The notes: a model not told the origin generated them from the letters alone. Positions 35,501 to 42,159 are shown, numbered from the stretch's first letter. The stretch: 64,000 nucleotides of DNA from WJMT01 sp964599635 (GCA_964599635.1 CAZRGM010000041.1:38712-102711); one strand, 5' to 3'. Numbers and translations: made by a program.

Positions 35501-35710
35501 ATTCTCAAGGAGAGCATCAATCTCTTGACCTGGATTACTCACATTAATGCTAGGCATGGGAATATCTCGTGTGTAATCTGTTGAATATTTCTTATCAATA
35601 TCTAATCCGAGGAAGAAGATATTCTTCATATTTGCTTCTTCGGTCATATATTTAATGCGAGCAACTGTTTCCTTACCCAAACCTCCGGTTCCAATAAAAA
35701 TGAAAGGCAT
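32582..35710 (-). CDS. Tubulin_2-like GTPase-domain protein
   Basis: A 1042-residue protein. The N-terminal 350 residues show the FtsZ/tubulin nucleotide-binding pattern: FIFIGTGGLGKETVARI at the start, FLGLDIDK, and the signature FLITSLGGGTGAGIFLDIS (GGGTGAG about 144-150), then LYGILYDGT. This fits the bacterial Tubulin_2 family (large tubulin-like proteins), not FtsZ. The remaining 700 residues are long helical, coiled-coil-like segments with no recognised domain. AGGAGG precedes the ATG. It follows the vWA gene by 10 bp. Polymerisation is expected for the fold but unproven. It is possibly the scaffold of this locus. Confidence 0.82.
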   Translation of the reverse strand: MPFIFIGTGGLGKETVARIKYMTEEANMKNIFFLGLDIDKKYSTDYTRDIPMPSINVSNPGQEIDALLENEEFLKWWPKGHQIFTSLSGSSGAGQIPINGRFALFSGYKKIKDEISSLIRRVKNIADADPDDNDIYVFLITSLGGGTGAGIFLDISFIIRSELGDSNRLYGILYDGTITKAFAEKTLHLSYAALSEVEYWLQNYKMYDMEFSGGEKLSGTDFRQRLFDIVFLIQAETSDNKRFRYIEGGVSPYVPMVVEALFSLVSISDFKRYFIANKWIVFDTLSTSGMQIRYGSFGVGTITYGERQVLNYVVDRLIKDYLLYFEIGASEDYSNSFEETVEKPLYISERIDQSLSNRILHTNESYNNINSRLESLQRKINIESKVDEIKKLKSQFQIPIKPGDSYIGWEKLFAKYKSDIQSSLFNKRMEFERTLEEKIGEHIKNKVVDLNKLIDWLDIATGVIGKNEDYIKKYKERIEPQKTIENIGKAWISLIKEKVPLLGRVKPEYKSKFVNAVSSWVKEEISQIEFYEIKAFYSKLTKVIKEWQNIVNILQNKINKVRAKIDTSIGRYTARNIAYNLDSLTNREFPLHIKLDINKELIEKFILQGNILQNKSIMEQLKNIKSVVYSGSGQYLGIKDHFTSIRKEVNAGREKEVRELGVVDQQLLELFRAIFEEVISSLIYSIRIDDIIEYWLKEQIYPIAKNYYDEGNVQKKLQLKEQWSLNFGDEGAESLLSDQYFEDQEKKDEWFEIALRSFILNFKNKINPFIRYNKQVKKNYWKKINLDESSKKAFVDEIRIFVPEKFKFLKILNKVGDETITEIKSSHNKIKVFAECYGFPLHALDLVTGLQEHRMREEYLSHRDLMKMELEKNEYNRQIRHVDKRFYTSWKIDIGSVEIKDVQGYWLYILGLGLEFIKRDSKGKLVLDISGSQKTISTSLPKALMEIKTKDDLRETLHRVVIDTIKEIYYQYKDYSKIENIIKNASSIHAKLRPVRTKANIDAYKVWQEIEETIRVSKDGSFSRVSKVPKNWEEMEKLLGSL

Positions 35711-35719
35711 GATTTCCTC

Positions 35720-37075
35720 CTATATCATTCTGATCTTAAATTTGTATGGATCGATAATCATATCTCCACTCTTTAGTATCTTTTCTGTTTCTTCTCCATT
35801 AATTATGACTTTTGCTATTACATCCCCGGTTCTCTTGTCGATATTTAGTTTGAAGTCGGCATCGAATATATCAAGATCTTTTGATGAAACTGAGCTTGAG
35901 TAAAATTTTTGTTTGTCTCTAAGTTCATATTCAACATTTTCTCGAGTATTAACCACAACAAAATCATCACTGAATTTAGGAATAGACCTAAAATAAAAGA
36001 ATAATAGAATTGCTATGAAGATAATAGCTCCCAGTATAATCAGAGGAATAGGATTGAATTTTTTTACTCGGAATTTTAGTTCAAATATGTTAGGCTTTAT
36101 TGATTTTATAATATCTGAAGTCAAACTAGTTTTGATTATGTATTCTCCTTCTTGAAGATCATGAAAAATCAAGCTAACTTTCTCCTCTAGGTCTTTTTTT
36201 ACAATGAATTCATTTTTATCAAAAGTAAAATCAATTTGTGGTTCAGTAGTCGCATATATATAAAAACTCTTTCCTTCAGCCACATCATTGGCTTCTATTA
36301 CTTTAACATCAAGCATATACTTCACATTTTCTCCTGGGGAGAGCTTTTTGGGACCTGTGATATCTATATTGATTTGAGGTTCAGCGATTTCTTCAGGTTC
36401 TGGTTCCTTCTTCTGTTCCAGCTCTGAAATTTCCTTTGGAATTTCAATTTCCGTTATATCGGGAACTTCATTAATAAAAGCTCTTTCCTTATCTTTTAGC
36501 GCCTCTACAAGTGACTCATCAGGTTTAATCCCCAAAGTTAATATATAAAGATATGTCTTTGGATTATCGAAGATGTTATAATGTTTACTTAGGATTTCTT
36601 CAAATGTCCAATCTGCTCCCTCAGCACTAGGTGGAGGATCGTTTTTTCCATCTGTGAAGATAAAAGCTTTAACAATGTTATTAGGATTGGCTTTTTGGGC
36701 GATTCCCATTTGAGAGGCAAGAATATCTATGGCTCCGGTCATAAAAGTATGTTGCTCTTTAGCCTCGAGAGTTTCGATATTCCGGAGTAGGGAATCCGTG
36801 TCGCTCAGAACCCTTTCGGCACGTATGTATTCAGAGGTAATAATCTTGACATCAGAGCCAAAAGTAATGATTGAAACCCAATCTTCTTTTTTTATCTCAT
36901 TTTTTATATAGGTCTTTATCTCTTCTTTTAATTTATCAAATAAATTGTTTTCTTGCATACTACCAGATACATCGATAACAAAAAATAGGCTTTTTCCTTC
37001 TGCTTTTGCTTGACTATATATTAGTGAGTTAATAGTTATAAAAAAAATCAAGATAACTATAGATTTTATTTTCAT
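35720..37075 (-). CDS. secreted/membrane vWA-domain protein
   Basis: A 451-residue protein with a signal peptide (IVILIFFITINSLIYSQAKA), then a von Willebrand A domain at about 25-215 with an intact MIDAS: FFVIDVSGSM, the threonine in TFMTGAID and IFTDGKND. A beta-sandwich-like region (about 225-335) follows, then one transmembrane helix (PLIILGAIIFIAILLFFYF, about 347-365) and an 80-residue beta-rich cytoplasmic tail. So a periplasmic metal-dependent adhesion domain is wired across the inner membrane to the tubulin-like partner encoded next. GGGAG lies before the ATG. It is the first gene of the leftward operon. Confidence 0.82.
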   Translation of the reverse strand: MKIKSIVILIFFITINSLIYSQAKAEGKSLFFVIDVSGSMQENNLFDKLKEEIKTYIKNEIKKEDWVSIITFGSDVKIITSEYIRAERVLSDTDSLLRNIETLEAKEQHTFMTGAIDILASQMGIAQKANPNNIVKAFIFTDGKNDPPPSAEGADWTFEEILSKHYNIFDNPKTYLYILTLGIKPDESLVEALKDKERAFINEVPDITEIEIPKEISELEQKKEPEPEEIAEPQINIDITGPKKLSPGENVKYMLDVKVIEANDVAEGKSFYIYATTEPQIDFTFDKNEFIVKKDLEEKVSLIFHDLQEGEYIIKTSLTSDIIKSIKPNIFELKFRVKKFNPIPLIILGAIIFIAILLFFYFRSIPKFSDDFVVVNTRENVEYELRDKQKFYSSSVSSKDLDIFDADFKLNIDKRTGDVIAKVIINGEETEKILKSGDMIIDPYKFKIRMI

Positions 37076-37111
37076 TTTCAGCTCCCATTAAGATCTAAAA
37101 GCATATTGTAA

Positions 37112-37140
37112 TATATATCATAAATTAATTTATTGCTCAA
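37112..37140 (-). promoter_or_regulatory. candidate promoter of the vWA/tubulin/deaminase operon
   Basis: On the minus strand TTGAGC (37140-37135), a 17-bp spacer and TATATA (37117-37112) end about 37 bp before the ATG at 37075. AT-richness makes chance matches easy, so this is tentative. Confidence 0.42.
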
Positions 37141-37154
37141 TTTTTTTTTCAAAT

Positions 37155-37191
37155 TGTGATAATAAAGTAAAAATTTAAATTTGTTATCACA
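37155..37191. promoter_or_regulatory. spaced inverted repeat, possible operator
   Basis: TGTGATAA (37155-37162) and TTATCACA (37184-37191) are perfect 8-bp arms separated by 21 bp, just upstream of the candidate leftward promoter. Such spacing on one DNA face suits a regulator binding two half sites, perhaps the response regulator at 11250; the link is speculative. Confidence 0.45.
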
Positions 37192-37483
37192 TGTTTGCAT
37201 GTTTCTTGTTGATCGGATGTGTTTTTTGTGTATATTATAGTATATAGAGTCGCTTATAGAATGTAAATTTGATGGAATGGGATAAAGTTAATATCAATTA
37301 AAAACCAAATTCCTACGTTTATAAAAAGTTCCCCTATTTTTTTCCAGGTAATAAATGATACTAACTTTCTGATGGAAAAGAAGTTATATCATTTTGGGCT
37401 TAATTATTGGAGGAACTCATTAAATAAATATTAACATGAACTATTAGTTGAAGGTATTATCTGATAAAAGGAGGGAGATAAAA

Positions 37484-38413
37484 ATGAAAAAACTTGCGGT
37501 TTTGTGTTTAATCTTGATCTCAGTATTTGCCTGCAATAAATATCGTTCCCAGGAAATTAAGGTAGAGGCAAAGCAAAACGGCTTTGATAGCATGAGCATA
37601 GGAGTATTCAGGGAAAGCGATGACAAGCGGATCTATCTTGTAGATAAAGAAGTCAGAATCGTAATTATGGATCGTGAAATCTCAGCCAGGACAGATAATA
37701 GAGGTCGTTTGATCGTGAATGTACCCGTTGAGATGGCGACAAGATTAGACAAAATCACCTTGATCATTGAGGGCCATCCTTATGATGTTTCATACATGAG
37801 AAAAAAGGTTTTTTTCAAGAGGTCTGTGGAGTACCAGGCTATTTCGTATAAAAGAATCGTCTTTCAAGTGTCGCAAATAAGGTTAGAAGAAAGCGCCCCC
37901 GGGAGCGAGCTTGTAGAAGTTGGGAAACATCCCTTCGAGGGAAAGGTTGTTATACAGCTTTCAGGAGAGTTTGGAAAAGTGAAATACACTGGAGACGGAA
38001 AGATTGATCTTGTCCTAGAAGAAGATGAAATGAATCGCTTTGTAGATCAGCCGGATTTGGTCATCAATTTTGAAGATGGTCATATTTGGACTGGGAGAGT
38101 CAAGTTGCCACCCTTGACTGGAAAAGTCGAGATAAAAGAGCCGATTCAAAATGACGATTGTTTCGTTGGTGTCCTGGTCAACGGGACCTTCGAGACAGCT
38201 AAGGTAACGCTCAGAGCAGGATATGTCAGGCATGGAGAGGAATGGTTTATCGGAAAAGTCCTGTCGACAAAGTACTTTGCGGAAAGTGAATATGAGCTGG
38301 AGCCAGGAGAGATGAAAAAAGTTGAGTTGTCTTATCACAAACCTCTGATCGGAGAAAAACAGCTGAAATATAAATTATATGTGCAATCGGAAAACGCCAT
38401 AATTAACGAGTAA
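37484..38413 (+). CDS. unknown lipoprotein
   Basis: I start at ATG 37484 (309 aa), 7-8 nt after AAAGGAGGG; an upstream in-frame ATG at 37448 would bury the signal. The signal is MKKLAVLCLILISVFACNKY, with cysteine 17 as lipidation site. The mature part is beta-rich: an early VDKEVRIVIMDREISARTDNRGRL block like a carboxypeptidase-regulatory fold, and later alternating strands with VLVNGTFETAKVTLRAGYV. It has no catalytic motif. It points away from the vWA operon and uses more GC-balanced codons than that operon, so it is probably ordinary envelope genome. Family not recognised. Confidence 0.7.
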   Translation: MKKLAVLCLILISVFACNKYRSQEIKVEAKQNGFDSMSIGVFRESDDKRIYLVDKEVRIVIMDREISARTDNRGRLIVNVPVEMATRLDKITLIIEGHPYDVSYMRKKVFFKRSVEYQAISYKRIVFQVSQIRLEESAPGSELVEVGKHPFEGKVVIQLSGEFGKVKYTGDGKIDLVLEEDEMNRFVDQPDLVINFEDGHIWTGRVKLPPLTGKVEIKEPIQNDDCFVGVLVNGTFETAKVTLRAGYVRHGEEWFIGKVLSTKYFAESEYELEPGEMKKVELSYHKPLIGEKQLKYKLYVQSENAIINE

Positions 38414-38501
38414 TTAGAGTGGGGACTTAGAGGGAGAATGCTTATTAGAAGCTATTAGAGTGCTATTAGAGTAGAGTGCTATTAGTTGCGGAGCGCTATT
38501 A
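38414..38501. repeat. short imperfect GCTATTAGAG repeats
   Basis: Directly after the lipoprotein stop, variants of gctattagag occur about four times in 90 bp, running into a family A element. Related ttattagaa/cattagaa words lie near 39445-39475 upstream of the nucleotidyltransferase gene. Confidence 0.5.
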
Positions 38502-38600
38502 GGGGGACGAGCCCGGACATCTTCAATCATATCAATAACATAACCCACCTTTTCCACAGTATCCCACCCTGAAGAGACGCTATTTTCAGGGCAGAAACAG
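38502..38600. repeat. dispersed repeat family A, copy 1
   Basis: It starts GGGGGACGAGCCCGG and contains ATCTTCAATCATATCAATAA followed by a CATAACCC and a cccaccctgaagagac-type tail. It shares this order with copies at 39542, 41111 and 46248. No coding capacity. Confidence 0.65.
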
Positions 38601-38628
38601 TTTGATTTTTTGCCCTATTTTCGGGGAA

Positions 38629-38823
38629 TTATAGTCTTTCAAAAAGATTAAGCTGTGGATTTTCTCTTAAGAAATATTTCTTAACCTTGCTCCAGAATCT
38701 TTGTGCAGTGATATATATGTTTTTAGCTGAATAGATCAAATTATTTAGATAATTAATGTCTGTTCTTTGTCTTTTTAGTTTTCCTTCTTTGACCAGGCTT
38801 TTCAATGAATTTTCTAAATTCAT
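38629..38823 (-). pseudogene. truncated HEPN partner of the nucleotidyltransferase
   Basis: The 64-residue frame begins like HEPN proteins paired with minimal nucleotidyltransferases (ENSLKSLVKEGKLKRQ, NLIYSAKNIYITA) but then jumps to RFWSKVKKYFLRENPQLNLFERL and stops. A normal HEPN partner is well over 100 residues and would have an RX4-6H motif, absent here. The NPQxxLFE end recurs in the second remnant at 40833, so both copies share the same junction or ancestral tail. An internal deletion is the likely cause. Confidence 0.55.
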
Positions 38824-39379
38824 CTCTGCTTCCCTTTATCAGGATGAAATTATCAACAATATCTTTATAGAAATAACGGTTCTCTAAATTTTCTATAAAT
38901 TCTTCTTTTCTCGATATATGATAGTTGATTTCTCTTTTGATTTTATCTTCAATTTTTTTTAGTGCTCTGTACACTTGATCTTCATTGGGTTTGCTTATTA
39001 CTATGAAAAGGTCTATATCTGAATCAGATTTAAGTCCTCCTTTGGCGTATGAACCAAAAATAAAAGCAAACTCTATATCTTTAATTCCTTTTAATAGGCC
39101 TTCTAGTTCAGCTTCAATACCAATAGTTTTCTTGACTATTGACTCAACTTCCTTGAGTAGTGCAAATTCTTTATTCAATTGATAGACGTTAAGACCCCCT
39201 CTTTTTCTCATGGTAATGAGATTTATTTTCAAAAGTCGGTTCAATTCTCTTTGTGCTGTTCCAGGAGAGGTTTTAATAAATTTTGCGATTTCGCTTAAAT
39301 AATAATCTTTATCTTGGTTATAGATGAATAGGATGATGATTTTTTTTCTAATTGTGGATTTTGTGAGCAAATCTAACAT
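38753..39379 (-). CDS. MNT-type nucleotidyltransferase with N-terminal winged helix
   Basis: I start at ATG 39379 (208 aa), just downstream of a promoter and operator; an upstream frame to 39481 would run through that promoter. Residues 1-75 form a winged helix-turn-helix (YYLSEIAKFIKTSPGTAQRE). Residues 95-190 form a minimal nucleotidyltransferase with FAFIFGSYAKGGLKSDSDIDLFIV, that is GSYxxG...SDxD. Such proteins are antitoxins of MNT/HEPN modules that AMPylate the HEPN toxin. The expected HEPN gene downstream is truncated, and the last 24 residues here (after FRKFIE) overlap it in another frame by 71 bp, suggesting a frameshifted junction. The module is therefore probably crippled. Confidence 0.75.
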   Translation of the reverse strand: MLDLLTKSTIRKKIIILFIYNQDKDYYLSEIAKFIKTSPGTAQRELNRLLKINLITMRKRGGLNVYQLNKEFALLKEVESIVKKTIGIEAELEGLLKGIKDIEFAFIFGSYAKGGLKSDSDIDLFIVISKPNEDQVYRALKKIEDKIKREINYHISRKEEFIENLENRYFYKDIVDNFILIKGSRDEFRKFIEKPGQRRKTKKTKNRH

Positions 39380-39389
39380 TTTTTCAGTC

Positions 39390-39419
39390 TTGAGTAATAT
39401 ATTACTCAATAATGAGTAA
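39390..39419. promoter_or_regulatory. overlapping palindromic operators at the MNT promoter
   Basis: A perfect 20-bp palindrome TTGAGTAATATATTACTCAA (39390-39409) overlaps a second inverted repeat, TTACTCA-4bp-TGAGTAA (39402-39419). Three ACTCA half sites thus cover the -10 region, fitting autoregulation by the winged-helix domain of the gene. Confidence 0.65.
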
Positions 39420-39426
39420 ATGTCAA
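39398..39426 (-). promoter_or_regulatory. sigma-70 promoter of the nucleotidyltransferase gene
   Basis: On the minus strand TTGACA (39426-39421), a 17-bp spacer and AATATA (39403-39398) lie 19 bp before the ATG at 39379. The -10 is embedded in the palindromic operator. Confidence 0.6.
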
Positions 39427-39492
39427 GAAATTTGTTAATAGAAAGGTTATTAGAAAGGGGGGCGCCCATTAGAAGGCGCACCGCAGCAAGAT

Positions 39493-39525
39493 AAATCAGG
39501 GACGGTTTATCTATTTACCTGATTT
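39493..39525. repeat. dispersed repeat family B, best copy
   Basis: A 33-bp element with perfect 8-bp inverted ends AAATCAGG and CCTGATTT around a GACGGTTTATCTATTTA core. A half copy follows at 39540-39553 and merges into a family A element. The form recalls REP-like elements mobilised by Y1 transposases; none is in the window. Confidence 0.65.
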
Positions 39526-39541
39526 TACAAAGAATTGGGAA

Positions 39542-39625
39542 ATCGGGGACGGTCTCAGGCGTCTTAAATCATATCAATAACATAACCCCATTTTTCCACA
39601 ACCTCCTACTCTGGGAAGCCGTTTT
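39542..39625. repeat. dispersed repeat family A, copy 2
   Basis: It opens with a family B-like ATCGGGGACGG, then TCATATCAATAACATAACCC, TTTTTCCACA and CTCTGGGAAGCC. It lies between the nucleotidyltransferase gene and a DUF4143 remnant. Confidence 0.6.
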
Positions 39626-39664
39626 TTTTGGAGTTAAAAAGGAGGAAAATAGCAGGTGAATGGG

Positions 39665-39893
39665 TCAACACAATTGATTTTTACTTAAAGACTTGATAAA
39701 GATCAACTCAGGGCCATTGTGATCTCTCCAGTAATAGAGATTTCCCTGAAGCTTAAAATGTTCCCAGACATCTCGGCAGCCATTCTTAAGAAATTACCAA
39801 ACACACCGATTTTTCTTATCAGGATCTCCATCCTGATTTCTTCCTCTAGGAATGTCTCTACATAAGACCTCAGTAAGTTTCTCGCTAATACCC
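39665..39893 (-). pseudogene. remnant of a DUF4143-type ATPase
   Basis: The reverse strand reads SYVETFLEEEIRMEILIRKI then FGNFLRMAA in one frame, the typical middle of AAA_14/DUF4143 ATPases. It switches to another frame for GNLYYWRDHNGPELIFI, the typical nuclease-like C-terminal region. The roughly 150 residues normally between them are missing and there is no ATP-binding part. It is a deletion remnant directly downstream of the RelE-like toxin gene. It is not part of the intact ATPase at 53307. Confidence 0.6.
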
Positions 39894-39897
39894 GATT

Positions 39898-40173
39898 TTA
39901 TCTATTCAGATATTTCTTAATGTCATCATGTGACCCTGCTAACACAAATTCAACATAATTAGCTCTCCATCGAAAAAGTATTCGCAGTTTTAGTCCTTTG
40001 CGGATCTCCCAGAAATTCTTTCTAATGTTCTTAAGCCCCATACCAGAAGAGAGTTCTTTGTCTCCGGATAGAACATCGATTAAATCTATGCACAATTTTT
40101 TCATTTCTTGTTTTTCTTTATGGGGGAGTGATTTGACTGATCTATCAAAGGAAGGTTTGAATTCATACTTCAT
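39898..40173 (-). CDS. RelE/YafQ-like toxin
   Basis: A 91-residue protein with the compact RelE/ParE fold: YEFKPSFDRSVKSLPHKEKQ helix-helix start, then LKNIRKNFWEIRKGLKLRILFRW and the final VEFVLAGSHDDIKKYLNR. RelE-type toxins cut mRNA on the ribosome; the basic residues and late histidine (SHDD) are compatible with this. Its ATG overlaps the antitoxin stop by 4 bp. The HDDIKKYL end also survives as an isolated remnant near 58.9 kb. Confidence 0.82.
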   Translation of the reverse strand: MKYEFKPSFDRSVKSLPHKEKQEMKKLCIDLIDVLSGDKELSSGMGLKNIRKNFWEIRKGLKLRILFRWRANYVEFVLAGSHDDIKKYLNR

Positions 40174-40433
40174 AAGGACTTGATGTGCTTTTTGGCTGCC
40201 TCAGAAGTCTTGTAGGCTTTTCCTTTTTCAGCTACCAGCTTTTCGATTTTTTTCCATTCTTCTTTGGAATAAATAGGTTTCTCTGTGATCTCACAGGGGG
40301 AGAGAATCACTCCCTTTTCAGTGACTTTAAACATCACTGTGGATCCTGGTTCCAGTTTAAGGATGTCTCTTATGGTTGAAGGAATGGTCACTTGGCCTTT
40401 GGATGTCACTTTAGCCGTTTCTGTGTAATTCAT
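40170..40433 (-). CDS. AbrB/MazE-type antitoxin
   Basis: An 87-residue protein. Residues 5-50 form a SpoVT/AbrB swapped-hairpin DNA-binding domain (TAKVTSKGQVTIPSTIRDIL, LEPGSTVMFKV). The charged helical tail (IYSKEEWKKIEKLVAEKGK) would wrap the toxin. AAGGAG lies before the ATG, and a promoter with a palindromic operator lies upstream, as expected for autorepression. Pairing an AbrB antitoxin with a RelE toxin is a known combination. Confidence 0.85.
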   Translation of the reverse strand: MNYTETAKVTSKGQVTIPSTIRDILKLEPGSTVMFKVTEKGVILSPCEITEKPIYSKEEWKKIEKLVAEKGKAYKTSEAAKKHIKSL

Positions 40434-40446
40434 GAGAAATCTCCTT

Positions 40447-40507
40447 AATGTAATAAATTCTTACATTCTTACTTAATAATGATAAATATATTAATAGTTT
40501 CTGTCAA
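40447..40507 (-). promoter_or_regulatory. promoter and operator of the AbrB/RelE module
   Basis: On the minus strand TTGACA (40507-40502), a 17-bp spacer and TATCAT (40484-40479). Between -10 and ATG lies an inverted repeat AATGTAA-7bp-TTACATT (40447-40467), the likely antitoxin site. Confidence 0.6.
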
Positions 40508-40550
40508 GGTTATTTTAACCATATTCCTTTGTGGAATTTTATGAATTTTA

Positions 40551-40667
40551 TGGGGTCGCACCAAGAAATTATACTGAATCTTCTATTTTATCAACAAGTT
40601 AGCTTCTGTCATATCTCTAATTTTACCTCTTAGAGCCTCATTTGACCCCCCAAACAGCAGTTTAAGG
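40551..40667. repeat. dispersed repeat family A, divergent copy
   Basis: It opens TGGGGTCGCACC, has ATCTTCTATTTTATCAACAA, then CCTCTTAGAGCCTCATTTGA and CCCCCCAAACAGCAGTTTAAGG. The right half matches the right half of the copy at 46248. It lies upstream of a DUF4143 remnant. Confidence 0.55.
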
Positions 40668-40682
40668 AATGAATTTGGTCCG

Positions 40683-40785
40683 AATACACTTTTTTTAAGG
40701 CCTCCAGCCAATTTTTCACTGAAGCATGAGCGCATCCAAGGGTGAAAAAAGTCAAGTCTATTTTTCACACCTATCCAAATTAGTC
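40683..40785 (-). pseudogene. deletion remnant of the DUF4143 ATPase at 53.3-54.6 kb
   Basis: Positions 40683-40739 match 53733-53792 almost base for base (AAGGCCTCCAGCCAATTTTT block), then the sequence jumps to match 54583-54625 (AAAAAGTCAAGTCTATTTTT block, upstream region). About 790 bp of the intact gene is missing at the junction. A 61-codon frame across it (40583-40768) is therefore not a real gene. Confidence 0.7.
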
Positions 40786-40791
40786 GAGTTT

Positions 40792-40824
40792 AAATTGGGT
40801 CCGGTTTATCTATTTACCTGATTT
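40792..40824. repeat. dispersed repeat family B copy
   Basis: AAATTGGGTCCGG then TTTATCTATTTACCTGATTT; one base change at each of three sites from the 39493 copy. It directly follows the ATPase remnant and precedes the MNT/HEPN remnant. Confidence 0.55.
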
Positions 40825-40832
40825 TTAAGGAT

Positions 40833-41107
40833 TCATAATTTTTCAAAAAGATCAAACTGCGGATTTTCTTTTTTCAAATGTATTCTTTTTATTCAATGAG
40901 TTTTCTAAATTCATCCTTGCTTCCTTTTATCAGGATGTAATTGTCAACAATGTCTTTAAAGAAATATTTATTCTCTAAATTTTTGATGAACTCTTTTTTG
41001 CTCGATATCTGATAGTTGATTTCTCTTTTGATTCTATCTTCAATTTTTTTTAGTGGTCTGTACACATGATCTTCATTGGGTTTGCCTACTATGAAAAGGT
41101 CTATATT
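40833..41107 (-). pseudogene. second, truncated MNT/HEPN remnant
   Basis: The reverse strand encodes NIDLFIVGKPNEDHVYRPLK through KGSKDEFRKLIE, the C-terminal 75 residues of a nucleotidyltransferase close to the one at 38753, then after its stop a scrap ending NPQFDLFEKL. The HTH domain and GSxxG motif are gone, replaced by a family A repeat that forms the left border at 41111. A further 40-bp scrap of the same gene (AGAAATAACGG) lies at 41386-41426. Confidence 0.7.
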
Positions 41108-41110
41108 AAA

Positions 41111-41215
41111 AAGGGGGACGGGCCCGGCTATCTTCAATCATAACAATAACATAACCCTATTTTTCCACAATCGCCTACCCTGGGAAGCCTCCATTTTTGG
41201 GGGCAAAAACAGGAT
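41111..41215. repeat. dispersed repeat family A, copy 3
   Basis: GGGGGACGGGCCCGG, then TATCTTCAATCATAACAATA, ACATAACCCTATTTTTCCAC and CTACCCTGGGAAGCC. It abuts the broken end of the nucleotidyltransferase remnant, so its arrival or a deletion at its edge may have removed the 5' part. Confidence 0.62.
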
Positions 41216-41425
41216 TTTAATGAGACCACTAAAAAAGATGCCGTCCTTCTGAGGATAAACTCTATGTGAGAAATCCAAAGTACCCCAGAAGAAATCCTCC
41301 TTCTTATCCTAATGAAAAGTTTAGCTTAATTCCTTATTTGTGGCAAGTTTTGAGGGGAGAAAGGGGTTTATCTTTTATTCTATGTCTTTATAGAAATAAC
41401 GGTTATCTAAATTTTTTCTAAACTC
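41216..41425. other. intergenic, mostly unassigned
   Basis: The region contains only the short nucleotidyltransferase scrap near 41386-41426. The rest shows no frame, hairpin or known repeat that I can support. Confidence 0.3.
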
Positions 41426-41899
41426 TTATTTGTTTGAAATTTTCCGAATCCCGGGTCCTATGATTCCTATGGGATGATCTCCGGTAGTGAAGGTCACACG
41501 GATCAAATAGGGGACAAAATCAATGCCATGAAAGATATAACTGGCTGAGGAAGCTTTGTGATGTTTGAAGGTGAATCGGTGTTCTCCTTTTTCGCTGATT
41601 TTGATCAAAAGCCCTTCATCGGATTCCATGATCAGATAAAAAGTCAGATCTTTTTTGGTGAAGGCCTTTTTATTTGTGTCTTTATCCGCTGATATAAAGG
41701 ACACTGTTTCAAAGATCCAGCTTTCTTTGATTGATTTTTCAACTGGAGCCTTGATGGCTGAGTTGAGATTTCCGTAATCTGAATCCAAACGCCATACAGA
41801 AAAGGAAATATTTCCATAAGCTGGTTTTTTGCTGCAAGAACCCCAAATACCAAAACCAAGCGCCAAGATCATGGCAGCCGTTAAGGCGATTCTTTTCAT
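41426..41899 (-). CDS. unknown small lipoprotein
   Basis: Start at ATG 41899 after AGGAGG (157 aa); an upstream frame start at 41944 has no such site. The signal MKRIALTAAMILALGFGIWG leads to a cysteine (SCSKK) that could be lipidated, although the lipobox is atypical. The mature domain is beta-rich (YGNISFSVWRLDSDYG, DLTFYLIMESDEGLLIKIS). Family not recognised. It is flanked by repeat remnants on both sides. Confidence 0.65.
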   Translation of the reverse strand: MKRIALTAAMILALGFGIWGSCSKKPAYGNISFSVWRLDSDYGNLNSAIKAPVEKSIKESWIFETVSFISADKDTNKKAFTKKDLTFYLIMESDEGLLIKISEKGEHRFTFKHHKASSASYIFHGIDFVPYLIRVTFTTGDHPIGIIGPGIRKISNK

Positions 41900-42004
41900 G
41901 ATGTCCTCCTGTTTTTTCATTTTCTTCATCCAATAGTAATACAATCCAAATTGACTTTTATTCCTTATTGATTGTGTTTAAATTTGAGTATTGGTGTGAG
42001 TATT

Positions 42005-42122
42005 GGGGGTCGGACCGTGGAAAATCACTGAATCTTATTTCCCATCAATAACTTAAACTTAACCAAAATCTTATTTTTGCCCCTTAAACCCCATTTTACC
42101 CCCCCCTAAATCGCAGTCTAAG
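42005..42122. repeat. dispersed repeat family A, divergent copy
   Basis: It begins GGGGGTCGGACCGTGG, has a degenerate ATCTTATTTCCCATCAATAA, then a CCCCTTAAACCCCATTTTAC block and a final AAATCGCAGTCTAAG. The same right-end formula occurs at 46380-46399. Confidence 0.5.
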
Positions 42123-42159
42123 CTGATCCGCGTCTGGGGGCTTTTGGTTATTGGTTAAA

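Larger units (their letters stand above)
37076..37483. other. divergent intergenic region with promoter elements and inverted repeat
   Basis: About 400 bp between the leftward vWA operon and the rightward lipoprotein gene. It is very AT-rich and codes for nothing I can support. It holds a candidate leftward promoter, a spaced inverted repeat at 37155-37191, a small ACATG/CATGT palindrome near 37189-37202 and the AAAGGAGGG site of the lipoprotein gene at the right edge. Confidence 0.5.

Noticed and set aside
38414..38501. CRISPR-like or minisatellite array
   Set aside because: The GCTATTAGAG words are short, irregular and only about four in number.
40583..40768. Leftward 61-codon frame
   Set aside because: It crosses the junction of a family A repeat and a DUF4143 ATPase deletion remnant, so it is not an ancestral gene.
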